From contig JAGFNQ010004002.1 of the NCBI GenBank assembly GCA_024364735.1, positions 165,174 through 229,173 on the forward strand: a stretch of DNA of 64,000 nucleotides, read 5' to 3'. Under the pieces are notes generated by a model, which had not been told where the DNA came from, made no database searches, and saw only the letters and a program-made list of their open reading frames with translations. Numbering within the stretch: position 1 is the first letter of the stretch; each line of letters starts with the position of its first letter. This DNA comes from Boesenbergia rotunda. Taxonomy: Eukaryota; Streptophyta; Magnoliopsida; Zingiberales; Zingiberaceae. Below, one piece after another: positions 12,538 to 25,110 of this stretch. The position numbers were made by a program, and so were the translations under genes.

Positions 12538-12538
12538 T
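12538..12538. other. Ambiguous base (N), probable assembly join
   Basis: This is the only non-ACGT character I noticed. It coincides with the abrupt end of copia coding sequence, and the sequence to its right shows no relation to the element. It may mark a polished gap or a misjoin. Confidence 0.7.
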
Positions 12539-13898
12539 GATGCTTTGGATCTCGCTCAGATGACGATGATCTGGGACTTGGCTTGAGCGATATGTTCGTG
12601 AGCCGGTCGGCGGTGGCAGTCTCGGCCTGCGCCTCCTTCAGCTCGCGTCATGGTCTCCCCGACGATTTCTCCTCCGCAACTCTAACTAGCCCTTTCATTT
12701 TTTTTTAATTTACAAAGGGTATCCAAATTTGTACCCGACTAATCCATTTGGCTAACTGGTTCTGCCCTATAGACTTCAACGAGAATCCTCACCGGTCCAC
12801 TTGGCTAACTAGCCCTTCCATTGATTTTTGTGCGGGTGGTAAAAGCCAATTCGCTTGCTGGAGCACTCCCGTCAATCTATCTCACACCAACACGGAGCTA
12901 AATCACGGGCTATTAGCCTGGATGGTGGGGATAGCATGTGGGGATGACGGACACCGGTAAATTTTAACCCCCAAATCTCAAATTGATTTCTGTCAAGGTG
13001 GCAAAAGACGATTAACTCGTCCCAACGTCTCCACCAATCGGTCTCAAGATCAACACGGAGTTGACAAATCACGAGGGTTACTGATTCAGATACTGTGACT
13101 AACATATGAGGAGAGCGGGCATACTGGCTTTGTAAAATTTTAATCTCTAGATCTTAAGATGGTAACACTCATACATTAATAATCAATCCATTCCACAGAG
13201 ACTCAAATTGATTTTTGTCAAAGTGGCAAAAGACGATTCGTTTGTCCCTAACGCCCCCACTAATCCGTCCTAGGATCAACACTTTTAAATTGTTGGTGAA
13301 ATTAATCGCTCAACATCTTCTTTCCCTATTAAATGTTTTTTAAGAAAACTTGCAATATCTTCCCTCGTCCCTTCTTAATTTTCCACACCAATTATAATTT
13401 GCTCCTCTTTACAATTGCATCGGCCATGGACTATTTTGCTGAATTGTGTGTATGATTGTCAGAAAAGCAATGTTTAAATAGAGTTCTAGTTCTTGATCCA
13501 AATAATGATTGCGGGAATAAACTGGAAAGTACTCAATCTCAAACTCAGGGAGGAATAGTCTGGCTGAGAGTGTAATTCTACCTTACAAGAGAACATATCA
13601 TACATACAAGGTGATCCGTAATCATTTACATTAAGTGTGTGGTTTCTGATGATGTTGTAGATGATGATAAGAGGAACTGTGTTTTCTGTTTTTATTAAAT
13701 ACAACAACCTTCTCACTGAGCAGGGAAAGCCTTTTCCATTGACCCATGGTCATTGTACACATGAAAACTAACCTTTCTCCTTCACTCATAATACAAGAAT
13801 TTATTTCCTAACAAGTAAATTATGTTGATCAATTATTTGGTTTTCAGAAAAAGAACAGGAAAAAAAATCCTTAATCATGTGGTCTCAGAGTACCAAAT
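12539..13898. other. Intergenic, 3' flank of the first HDS gene
   Basis: No supportable gene is seen. 12820-13290 contains a degenerate tandem repeat (separate entry). The 3' UTR of the HDS gene should lie in the right-hand part, but I cannot fix a polyadenylation site. Confidence 0.5.
12820..13290. repeat. Degenerate tandem repeat, three units of about 155-230 bp
   Basis: Units begin near 12825, 12980 and 13207 with TTGATTTTTGT or TTGATTTCTGT. They share GGTGGCAAAAGACGATT or a close variant, CGTCCC or a variant, a run near CCACCAATC or CCACTAATCC, and GATCAACAC or CACCAACAC. The third unit is partial. Confidence 0.6.
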
Positions 13899-16800
13899 CT
13901 ACTCTTCGGTCGGTGGATCGACCCAGCGGCCGTGGTCCTTTATGAGCTGGATTAGAGCATCAGTTGCTCCCTCCATTGCGATGCCTCTCTTCAGCACAGT
14001 CTGATACAAAAATAAGAAGAAAGAAACATGATAAACAACATGGACAACATAAACAACTTTGCATGTTTCTTCCTCTTTTTCCTTCAATTTGTTTGAACTA
14101 GTTTAGTTGGATAGCTGTAATTTCACAGAGGAAAGCAGCTTGGATGCAGTGATAATGTGGAGAAGACGGGCATTACCTTCCCGACATAAAGATCGATCTT
14201 CCCTGGAGCACCACCAACATAGCCAAAATCTGCATCAGCCATCTCTCCTGGTCCATTCACAATGCAACCCATGATCGCAATCTGCAAAGAAGTTGAGCGG
14301 AGTGTCAGTTCTGAAAATGTCTAATAAGACTGGTTGAACTAGCAATGCCAGCAGTGGGAATGGAGTTTACCGAAACTCCGGGAAGATGTGAAGTCTTTGT
14401 CCTGATCTCAGCGCTTATATCTTGAAGATCAAAGAGTGTCCGTCCACAAGATGGGCAAGAGACGTACTCCTGGAATATATTGCAGGAATAGATGAGAAAT
14501 TACGAAATATGGAAAAAGACTTTTGACATTTCAATTCAAAGTAATAGAAGGTATGTGTGGATTGCTTACAGTCTTTGTGTTGCGCATTCTGCAGCCTTGA
14601 AGTAAGTTAAAGGATGTATTCCTTAGGAACTCAAACTCCTGCTCAGGAGCCTCAAGTAGGATACCATCTCCAAGCCCATCGACTAAAAGAGAACCAGCAT
14701 TGCTCCCAGCCGTGATCACCAGATTGTCTCTGTCAATTGCAGGACAACAATGTGAATGAACAGATGTTTTCCGCTTACAACCGTCGATAGGTTTTTATCA
14801 AGATTGCAATCTCACCTGTGGATCCCTTTAGGAAATTGTATATGGTGGATAACAGGGAAGTTAAGTGAACTTGGGAAGTTAAGTGAACTTTCTTCTAGAT
14901 ACTCAAACAACCTGAAAGCAGTAAAGAAATTTGGATTCGTGTCAAGGGATGTACTAATTGTCTTGACAATTGGTAGTTGCTAGCATCACTTACCTCCTTG
15001 CTGCATGAACTCGGCTGAGCTTTTCTTCGCTCAATGGAACATCATGTAGTAACATTGTGATATTATCAACATTCTTGATGATGTCTAGCTCCTCATATGG
15101 TTCATCCCCGCGAACAGTTACAGCTAACCGAGTACCTAGACAACAAGCACATCTTTGAATCAGAACAGCATTGTGACAAAGAAGCAAATGTGGAGTTGAA
15201 TGATAAAATATGTCACCTCTTGGCAAAAGCTTGTGAGCACCGGTTGAAAGTTCGTCCAGGTTTACAAGGACAATTGCATTAGGAAGTGGTTTCTCCAGCT
15301 GCTCAGATAACGGAACTATGACACCCATGCTTATATCGATCAACCTTTTGAGAGCCAACCTCTGATCAAAGGTAACAAACATGAGTCAGTCCCACAAGAT
15401 CTTAATCATTATCATATTCCCATTTCCAGAAAGCAAATTTTTAGCAATTTAGTGTTGAAAAATATGCAACTTAAATCTTCTGGTTCTGATGTCTAACTAT
15501 GTTTTTGGAAGACAACTTACAGCTTCAGCATCGTCTAGAGGAGGGAGTTCTCTCAGAAGAATAGAGTCCACAGTTGCCAGGTCCTGAAAATATCGAAAGG
15601 TTAAGGTAATTCTTTGGACTAGTTTCAAGCATAGCATTTGCAATTCAGAATCACAAACCTTGAAAGGCATTCCAACCACAAGCTTCGCTGCCAGAGACTT
15701 GTAAAGAAGCTCCGGAGTCTGACAAAAGAAATTAGCAACGCGTGACGAATGGCAAGATAGATGCAAATATAACAAATGGGGTTGTGAGATGTTCATGATA
15801 TTAAGAGATGGCAAAAGATAAAGCAAACTAAGCATTGAATCTGTATGATGCTAATATGTAGTGTGAATGTGGAGTGATGAGTAATCAGCTCATGGTTCAA
15901 ACTTCAAAGGATCAGTAAAAGTGGAGACTAATTCAATTCATCAAGTTGTTTTTTTCAAAACCACAAGAAATCACTCAGAATTATCAGGGCCAAGTGTAGA
16001 CTGTATTGGACGATGCCGACATCATAATTCATTTTCTTAACATTACCAAGTGCAACACTACTGTATAAGGTATCCGATCGGCTATCTACCTTGAACATGT
16101 CCAAGGACACTGGCAAAAGAACAGAACCATCACGATGAAGAACTCCGCGGTAATCCACGTCTTCACCCTATCAAAAGTAGCAGCAAATATCAGAAACTTT
16201 TCTATGGATGTCGATGCAATAAACCAAAGACATAATACTAATAAATGATTGCTAACCTCTTTCTGCACTGGAAGTTGACCGGTTCTTCGCTGGAAGTCAA
16301 AATACCTTCTATGTTTCTCCTCGAAAGGTGCCTAAACATTATTGGGAGTCACAAAGTTAGTTTTGAGCACAAAAACCATTAGACAATTGCACTTAGTTGG
16401 AATGAGACATACAGTTCCTTTTTGAAGATTTGAAGCTTGCATTCCGAGGTTAGCCAACCGCTTACAAGGATCAATCTCTTTCTCCGGAGGTTCTGTCAGA
16501 GACACCCTGATTGTATCACCCAAACCATCCTGTTGAACAACGCAACAGATGTTAGAGCATATTAGCTTCACAAAATACGCCTACATTCTGCAAAAAAGGA
16601 CTTTGAAAATTACAGACCTGAAGAAGTGTGCCAATACCGATTGCAGATTTCATCCTTCCATCTTCTCCCTCTCCAGCTTCAGTAACTCCTAAGTGGAGAG
16701 GATAATCCCAACCTTGAGCATACATCTCAGCAACAAGCAACCGATAGGCTTGAACCATGATAACTGGATTACTTGCTTTCATCGAGAATACGAAATTATG

Positions 16801-18769
16801 GAAGTCTAGCTTCCGGCATATCCTTGCAAATTCAAAGGCCGATTCAACCTATTGCAGAGACATAATGTTTTTCAGAATAGATTTGTCCGGAGAACAATGT
16901 TCGATGTGTTGCTTACTAACAAGAATACTGACCATTCCTCTCGGAGAATCTCCATAGTAGCTCATGATACGATCAGAAAGACTTCCATGGTTTGTCCCAA
17001 TTCGAATTGCTCGTCCATATTGCTTGCATTTCTCAACCAATGGAGTGAAGACCTGACCAGCATGATGAACATATGATGAACTTCACAGGATAGTAGGATT
17101 CAGTAATCTCAGAAGGATTACGATGAGAAATTCGTAAGTTTCAACTTTGAATCAGATTCAAATAAGACTACAAGTGGCAATTTTCCGAACCTTTTCGATA
17201 TGCTCAAGCTCTTTTTGATACTCATCATCAGTATACTCTAACTGCTCAAACTGCGCTCGCCTATCAGCTGCAAAGAAAGTGTTTCAGTATGGTTTCAAAG
17301 TTAGCAGTAATTTTCTTCTTCAAAGTAAAAAACAGTACAACTGACCAAAATTTCCAGGGTTGACTCGAATCTTGTCGAAACATTCAGCTACCCTCATCGC
17401 AATTGCAGGCGCGAAATGAATGTCCGCCACCAAAGGAATATCATAACTGGGTTCAACCGAAATGAGAATGAATATACTAATACGATAAGGTTTTCTAAAG
17501 TTTCTACATTTGCCGCACAATGCAGCAAAGTTAGAAATATAAGACCTACTTGTTTCGGATGAGTTTGTTCTTAATTTCAAAACAAGAATCCGATTCTTTC
17601 CTCCCTTGAACTGTTATTCGAACCAAATCGGCTCCTCTATCTGCAATTCTCATAACCTGGCAAGAAAACATAGTTAGTTTCAGAAAAACTGTACAAAGAA
17701 TAGCATCTAGTCGAAAGGTTTAAGATCAAGGATAGAAAAGTCGAGACAACCTATTTACATGACACAACACGGATCTCAATTTTGCAGCTTTCGGTTTGAG
17801 CAAAACATGTCCGAGTCATAAATGGATCGACCCGTTTGTAAATAGGTCATATGTGTTGGAAATATTGATTGGTTTGGATTAAACAGTTCGTAGGTAACTG
17901 AGGCACGATGATTTATCACTAGAGAAGTTTATCACAGAGACATTATTTTGCATTGCATAGGAAGGTGCTAATTTCAGTGAAAATGAAAAATGCACAAACC
18001 ATTTATATCTAAAACCTATCGTCATTACTTGGATTGCCAGTTTGAACTATCTACAGATAAACTTGTCCTTCAAAACTAATGCATAGAAAAGTAAACTGTA
18101 AGCAAACCTCCTCGACAGTCTTGTCAACATCTTTGGTATCGGAAGTCGTCATCGTCTGAACTCTAATGGGATGCTCACTGCCGAGGGCCACATTCCCTAC
18201 CATCACGGTCCGAGTCTTTCTCCTGACAGTCTTGTGTATGGATTCACAATACTTCCGCCTGGGAACTAGATAGATAAAAAAGAAAAGAAAAAACAAGTTA
18301 AACTTTTTTCCTACTAAGCATTTTAACCGACTTGTATATATCGGAGATCGATAATAGGTAATATTAGTTATGGTAGCCAACAATCATCGAGCACTTTGCA
18401 ATTCAATTCATAGATAGAACAGAAGGAATGAACTCATTGGAAAACAGCACAAATGAAACAATGGTGTCCCATGTATCATGACTTACGATCGACTAATAGA
18501 AGTCCTTTATATTAAAGAGAACAAATATATCTATTCACCAGAGGGATCATATTTGTACCTAGTAGAGGACTTCCTTCTGAGGCAGGCTCCAGCTCCACAA
18601 TGTCAGAGCCAGATTTTGAAGAATTTTTTATCACAGAAACAATTCGTCTCCGAGGCTTCATTCTTTGTTGCTCAGGAGCAAAACCAATCCTCGTGAAGTC
18701 TACACTCTTCGCAAGGCCAAGGCTGCTAGTCACACCGGTCATCGATGAAGCAACTGTTCCAGTCGCCAT
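13899..18769 (-). CDS. HDS: 4-hydroxy-3-methylbut-2-enyl diphosphate synthase (HDS), copy 1
   Basis: HDS (IspG/GcpE) converts MEcPP to HMBPP, the penultimate step of the plastid MEP isoprenoid pathway, using a [4Fe-4S] cluster. I traced 19 coding exons with GT/AG sites: 18769-18559, 18265-18108, 17656-17550, 17446-17346, 17267-17191, 17052-16933, 16848-16618, 16529-16413, 16331-16257, 16167-16090, 15718-15659, 15583-15521, 15361-15217, 15135-14994, 14911-14816, 14729-14570, 14469-14371, 14281-14177, 14000-13899. They join without a stop into 748 residues, close to known plant HDS plus a 6-residue insertion. Residues 1 to about 55 look like a plastid transit peptide. MTTSDTKD, the VADIHFAP barrel motif, RIGTNHGSLSDRIM and GVTEAGEGEDGR are present, as are the cluster ligands C652, C655, C686 and E693. 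Exon 15 carries an exact 18-bp tandem duplication. A second intact copy lies upstream. Confidence 0.95.
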
Positions 18770-19240
18770 GATCCCTGACTCCTTTTTCCCACTTCAAACC
18801 TGTGAAGAGAATTCTATTAGTTATGTCGATAGAATTCGATTACTCCTTTTGCTTTGTGCTGTAACTATGATCAAACTACCAACTCTTCCCTGATCAACAA
18901 CAAATCAAGAGATAAATAGAGCAAGAAAAGAAAAATAAATGAATCCTTTTTCATTCCTTTCATGGGACTATAATCGAATTCATGAGCAATGAGCCAACAA
19001 AATTTAAGCAAAGATTGAGCAATCTCTATAAATGTAAATGCTTTAGCAATCCAAAGAGCAAAACAAGTAAAGAAGAAGAAGAGAAGGAAGCGCACCTCAC
19101 CAATTCCAAGGAAGAAGGAAGCTTTTGGTGCGCTTGAGTTGCATTTGGGTCGACTGTGGCGATCGCCGCAAGTTTATCACACAAACGCCGTAGGGATTCT
19201 GGCGTGAAGCGCATTGGCGTTGACCAGAGAGAAAACATGC
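18770..19240 (-). promoter_or_regulatory. 5' leader and UTR intron of HDS copy 1
   Basis: An acceptor (CACAG) lies at 18800 and a donor (GTGAGGTGCGC) at 19100, giving a predicted 301-bp intron in the 5' UTR about 30 bases before the ATG. The donor context GGTGAGGTGCGCTTCC matches that of copy 2 (GGTGAGAAGCGCCTCC), which supports it. The first exon would end at 19101 and start within about 19200-19300. The promoter must then fit in the roughly 500 bp before the stop codon of copy 2. No clear TATA box is seen. Confidence 0.55.
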
Positions 19241-19761
19241 AGGGTCAACCCGTCAGTCAACGCCGCCCTCGCAGCAGCAGCAGCCGCCTGATTACGGGAC
19301 CTGCGTCCCCTGACACGTTCCATTGATCCAGCACGGGAAGTTTGACCCGCAGCATGCAGCAGTTGGGTCTTCAGATCTGATGAAGCGAATTAGTGGCGTA
19401 GCTCTTCCGGCAACCGAAATAAAGAAATTGAATCGTGACTTCGGCGGAGAGGGACAGCCGGGAGTTGGATATACTCCGATGTTTGTCTTCTCCGATCCCT
19501 CCGAGGTAGCTGGAACAGCGCTGGAGCTGCTCGAGACATGCGGTCATTGCTGACGCTCAGTTCCACCGGCGACAGCGTAGAGCGAGCAAGTATTCGACGT
19601 AAGTACTGAATGAAGATGTCAATTAGTATTGCACCATATTCTACATCAATATCCATACTACAAAACTACCTATAACTGTTCATACATATTTGCCATGAAC
19701 AATGCTTTGATTTTGAAGGAAAATTTTCATTTATAGTTATTTTCATGGTGGAGTCTTGAAT
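19241..19761. other. Intergenic spacer between the two HDS genes
   Basis: This 0.5-kb spacer should hold the promoter of copy 1 and the 3' UTR of copy 2. It is GC-richer than the introns. A 76-codon open frame lies at 19323-19553 on the plus strand; I do not recognise it and give it no function. Confidence 0.5.
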
Positions 19762-22700
19762 CTACTCTTCAGCTTGTGGATCAACCCAGCGCCCATGGTC
19801 CTTTATGAGCTGAATTAGAGCATCAGTTGCATCCTCCATTGCAATACCTCTCTTCACCACATTCTGCCACACAAAAATCATAATCTTGGAGATTTTAGTC
19901 TAACAAATTGCTCAAAGTTATCGAGAGGTGATGATGAGATTTAAGGAAAGCAGGAAAGTGAAAGAACTGAGAAGATGTTACCTTTCCAACATAAAGATCA
20001 ATCTTCCCCGGTGCGCCGCCGACGTAACCGAAGTCTGCATCGGCCATCTCTCCTGGTCCATTCACTATGCAACCCATGATGGCAATCTGCAGAGGAGTCG
20101 AGCATTTGCCAAAGCATTTAATTGGACTGGTAATGCAATTCCAGGAACAGGAAGAGTTAAGGAGTTTACCGACACGCCGGGAAGATGTGAAGTCTTTGAC
20201 CTGATCTCAGCACTGACATCTTGGAGATCAAAGAGTGTTCTCCCACAAGACGGGCAGGACACATACTCCTGAAACATAGTTGGTGTAACTAGTTTTTAAA
20301 TCACAATGCAAAGTAATCGTTGATATGCATCGGTCGCTTACAGTTTTCGTGTTGCGCATTCTGCAACCTTGAAGCAAGTTGAAGGATGTGTTCCTCAGGA
20401 ACTCGAACTCCTGATCAGGAGCCTCAAGAAGTATACCATCTCCAAGCCCATCAACTAAAAGAGAACCAGCATTGCTCCCAGCAGTAATCACAAGATCATC
20501 TCTGTCGAATGGAGGAGCAGAATGAGAAATAGGTAACAATTACAAGTTCCAAAAATTCACTCTAGTAACGTTGCGCAATTTATGCTAACCTATCAATTCC
20601 TTTAGGAAATTGGATGTGGTGGATAACAGGAAAGTTGAGAGAATTTTCTTCTAGATACTCAAACAACCTGAAAGGGAAAAAGAAAGTTGCATGACTGTCA
20701 AATTGTTGCGATGCTAGATGGCTATTTCTATATTATGAACATTTTACCTCCTTGCTGCATGAACTCTGCTGAGCTTATCTTCACTTAATGGAAGATCATG
20801 TAGCAACATTGTGATATCACTGACATTCTTGATGATATCTAGTTCTTCATAAGGTTCATCACCACGTATGGTTACAGCTAATCGAGTCCCTATAAAAAAC
20901 GCACATCAGAAAGTTAAGTACAACCTTGAATGAAGAAGCAAAAAGAATTTATTGATGACATCCGTATGTTACCTTCTGGCAAAAGCTTGTGAACGCCAGT
21001 TGAAAGTTCATTGAGGTTCACAAGGACAATCGCATTAGGAAGCGGATTCGTCAACTGTTCGGATAATGGAACTACAACACCCATGCTTATATCAATCAAT
21101 CTTTTGAGAGCTAACCTCTGACAAAGTTAAGAATATGAGTCAGACCACTAGATCCTCCAGACTTAGAAACACACACAAAATCCACTGACTGAGAGCTTAC
21201 AGATTCAACATCTTCTAAAGGAGGAAGATCTCTAAGAAGAATAGAGTCCACTGTTGCCAGATCCTGGAAATCACAAAAAGTTCAGCACGGTCCTCGTTGG
21301 TGTTCTGGGTGAACTTCAAGCATGGAAGTCGCAATTGATAACTACAAACCTTGAAAGGCATTCCAACCACAAGCTTTGCAGCGAGAGACTTGTAAAAAAG
21401 TTCTGGCGTCTGTTAAAAGAAAATTGCAACATGAAATAAAGGAAAAGGTAGATGAAGCATGCAAATAAAATAGACAATGCGTGAGATACTAATTTAGTAG
21501 TTGAATCTACATGATTTAAGTATTTGACAAATTCTCAGATCATTAGATTAGCAAAATCATCAATGTATGTGTTCTCTGAAATTTGGGATCAACATAGTTT
21601 CTGAAAATAGTCAGAAGCAAATTCAGGATCCAAATAGGCAAAGTAAGCTGGTGCAACAGTACTATAGAAAATATACAACCATACATAAGTGTATGGAAGT
21701 GGCATTTATTATCTACCTTCAGCATATCCGACGACACTGACATAAGAACAGAACCATCTCGATGAAGAACGCCTCGGTAGTCCACTTCCTCGCCCTATAC
21801 AAAGGGGCAAATTCAGAAAGCTTTCTTCACATGCTGATGTAATGGACTGGGAGTAGAAGTTTTAACCTCTTTCTGTACTGGAAGTTGACCAGTTCTACGT
21901 TGAAAGTCAAAATATCGTCTATGTTTTTCCTCAAAAGGAACCTAGTTTAAATTTTGTGCAATAGAAGTTAGGTTTCAAAGGCAAAGATCCATGAGTACAG
22001 TTATACATGACATAATATAATGATTGCTCTAGGCTCTAGCAGTTAGCTTTTCATCAAGAATTGGTGGAAAATTATAGATGGAAATCGCCATACAGTTCCC
22101 TTTTGAAGATTTGAAGCTTGCATGCCAAGGTTAGCCAACTTTTTACAAGGGTCAATCTCTTTCTCTGGTGGTTCAGTTAGGGACACCCTGATTGTATCGC
22201 CCAAACCATCCTGTTGAAAAATAAAGGAAAGATGTTCAAGAACACTACTTCGCTATCAATACAAAGTAACTTTATTCGATCAAGTATAACTCTTCCATTT
22301 GAACTCTGAACTTATATTCCTTAATTGTATTGTTGGAACAAATCTACATCTATAATTAGATTATTTTCTTTATCTTTTTTTAGAATTCCACTAGGATATG
22401 ATTGAATTCATAGTCAACATCTATGACAGAGCAATTGGCTGAGCCAAACATCTCTTCTTAGGGTCCACAATTCGACCGTGATTTGGGACCAAAAGCTCGC
22501 TTGACGTGTAGTTTGAATTCTGCATTGTGGAACATAAAGATTTTATCCAAAAAGTGGTTGGTTGAAAGAAGGAACCTGAAGAAGAGTCCCAATACCAATT
22601 GCAGATTTCATCCTCCCATCCTCTCCTTCTCCAGCTTCAGTAACCCCTAAGTGCAGAGGATAATCCCAACCTTGAACATACATCTCTGCCACAAGCAAAC

Positions 22701-25110
22701 GATAAGCTTGAACCATGATGACTGGGTTACTTGCTTTCATTGAGAAGACAAAATTATGGAAGTCAAGCTTCCGGCATATCCTTGCAAACTCAAAGGCAGA
22801 CTCAACCTGTTGCGAAAACAGAAAGTCATTCAGTTTTTAGCTTCTTCTAGAAAAATAGTAAATTTGAAGCTTACAAACAAAAGTACCGACCATTCCTCTG
22901 GGAGAATCTCCATAGTAGCTCATTATACGATCAGAAAGACTTCCATGATTTGTCCCAATTCGCATTGCTCGACCATACTTCTTGCATTTCTCAACCAATG
23001 GACTGAAGACCTGAGATGGAAGATGAACAAAAGATGAAGTAAACATTGAATAATATGTCTGAGACATGGGTACTATAAAACAGCAACAACAATAAAATAT
23101 TGCAGTAAGAAATAGAATCACTGAATGAAGTGGGAGTCTCATAAAGTCCTCTAAAATAGGTCATGTAAAGGATTTCAAGTTCTCAGATAGTTTTATGATA
23201 CACATTAAAGCAGAATAAGATTAAAAAAAATCAATTTTGATTTAGATTCCAAATATAATTATTCAGTTTGTTCCTAGAATTAAATCCGTTGCTGGATAAT
23301 AAAGGAAAAAATATTTAATTTGCAATCTCACTAATGAACTTTTAGTTATTCAAAAAGCAGGGAAAAATTGGGCAAACTAATTCTCAAAACCTGCTCAATA
23401 TGCTCAAGCTCCTTTTGATATTCTTCATCAGTATACTCTAACTGCTCAAATTGGGCTCGCCTATCAGCTGCAGAAAAATTGTTTTAGCTATCACTGTTAC
23501 ATTGGTGGCAATTTGTTCTAGATGTACGTTAACTAACCAAAATTTCCTGGGTTGACTCGAATCTTGTCAAAACACTCAGCTACTCTAAGTGCAACTGCTG
23601 GTGCAAAATGAATGTCCGCAATAGTGGGGATGTTGTAACTGGATTCATGGGAAAGACGATCATTATTCAAATAACAGAAGGATTTTTGAATGCTACACAA
23701 TTGCCACAATTGTCGAAAAGAATAAAAAAAATGCAGAACCTACTTTTTCTGGACAAGTTTGTCCTTAATCTCAAAGCAAGCATCTGCTTCTTTCTTCCCT
23801 TGAACTGTTATCCGAACCAAATCTGCACCTGTATCTGCAATTCTCATTACCTGGCGAATACCATGTAATTAAGAGAAAGAAATGGATCTACTGGAGAGCA
23901 TTAAGAGAAAGAAATTAAGGAATGATATCTAATCCGGTGGGATAATAAACATGAATTTTATATGAAAAATGATAAACTGTTGATAAAGACTAAGCAAGTA
24001 ATGACACCATAGCAACAATAGCAACAATTTATTTTATGTTTGCAAAGGAAGTAGCTAATAAATTAGGGATATACTACATCGCAAATGGTAAGGCAATATG
24101 GAGCGTCCGAATTATATGAATGCCTTCCTATTACATGCATACTGTAGTGTGCATTACTCTGGACTTTGGAGGGGGTTTGACATCATCATTTTCATGATTA
24201 CAAGATAAGAAATTATGTACACATATAAGATAAATGGGATATTTTTTAATCTTTTTGTCAGTTCAAGATTAAAGAGGCATGAGAATAAATAAGTATGAAG
24301 ATTGCACGCACTAGTTGGACCAACTGTACCTTCTAGGTTAATTGAAAGATCTAAAAAAATGAAAAATACATGAAACGCTAATCATAGTGACAAGCCTTGT
24401 TAAAGAAGATAAAAGAGAAAACAAACTAAAAGCTATCTCGATTCAATCAACTTTCAGCTCAAATAATCTACCGATAAGCTTAGACTAGAAATTTAAGCAT
24501 TCCAGATAGGACTCAGTGTTAATCAATGGCAAAGTTTGGTCGTAGACTTAAGCAGACCTCCTCAACAGTCTTGTCCACATCCTTGGTATCTGAAGTGGTC
24601 ATAGTTTGAACTCGTATGGGGTGCTCACTGCCTAAAGCCACATTCCCTATCATCACAGTGCAAGTCTTTCTCCTTACAGTCTTGTAAATCGATTCACAAT
24701 ACTTCTGCCTGGGAACTAGAGAGATGGAAAACAGGAGTTAGTTCCATTAATAATGAGCAATTTATTTACAATTCATTTTTAAAGTCAGTTATTCAACCAA
24801 AGTTATAGATTATGATCAGAACTTAAGATGGATAATTGGCAATATGGATGAGAGCCCAGTCATCTAAACTCTAGGAGAATCATATTATACCTAGGAGAGG
24901 ACTTCCTTCTGATGCAGGCTCCAGCTCCACAATGTCTGAGCTAGATTTGGAAGAATTCCTAATCATAGGCACATTTCTTCTCCGAGACATCAAATTTTGA
25001 TTCTCAGGCAGACCAACAATCCTGGCAAAGTCTACGCTCTTTGCAAAACAGAAGTGGCGGTCCCTAGTCCACAGACCAGCCATCGATGAAGGAATTGTCC
25101 CAGAAGCCAT
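19762..25110 (-). CDS. HDS: 4-hydroxy-3-methylbut-2-enyl diphosphate synthase (HDS), copy 2
   Basis: A second complete HDS gene with the same reaction and plastid location. Exons: 25110-24891, 24715-24558, 23850-23744, 23638-23538, 23467-23391, 23010-22891, 22806-22576, 22210-22094, 21941-21867, 21794-21717, 21409-21350, 21263-21201, 21117-20973, 20889-20748, 20667-20590, 20501-20342, 20268-20170, 20086-19982, 19863-19762. Exons 2-14 and 16-19 are the same length as in copy 1. Exon 15 lacks the 18-bp duplication and exon 1 is 9 bases longer, giving 745 residues with no stop. Cluster ligands C649, C652, C683 and E690 are kept. Differences at normally stable positions include IPTIADIHF where copy 1 has IPLVADIHF, and KTCTVMIGN where copy 1 has KTRTVMVGN. 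Both copies look functional, and subfunctionalisation is possible but unproven. Confidence 0.95.

Noticed and set aside
18051..18383. Separate small gene upstream of HDS exon 3
   Set aside because: It is HDS copy 1 exon 2 with flanking intron translated through.
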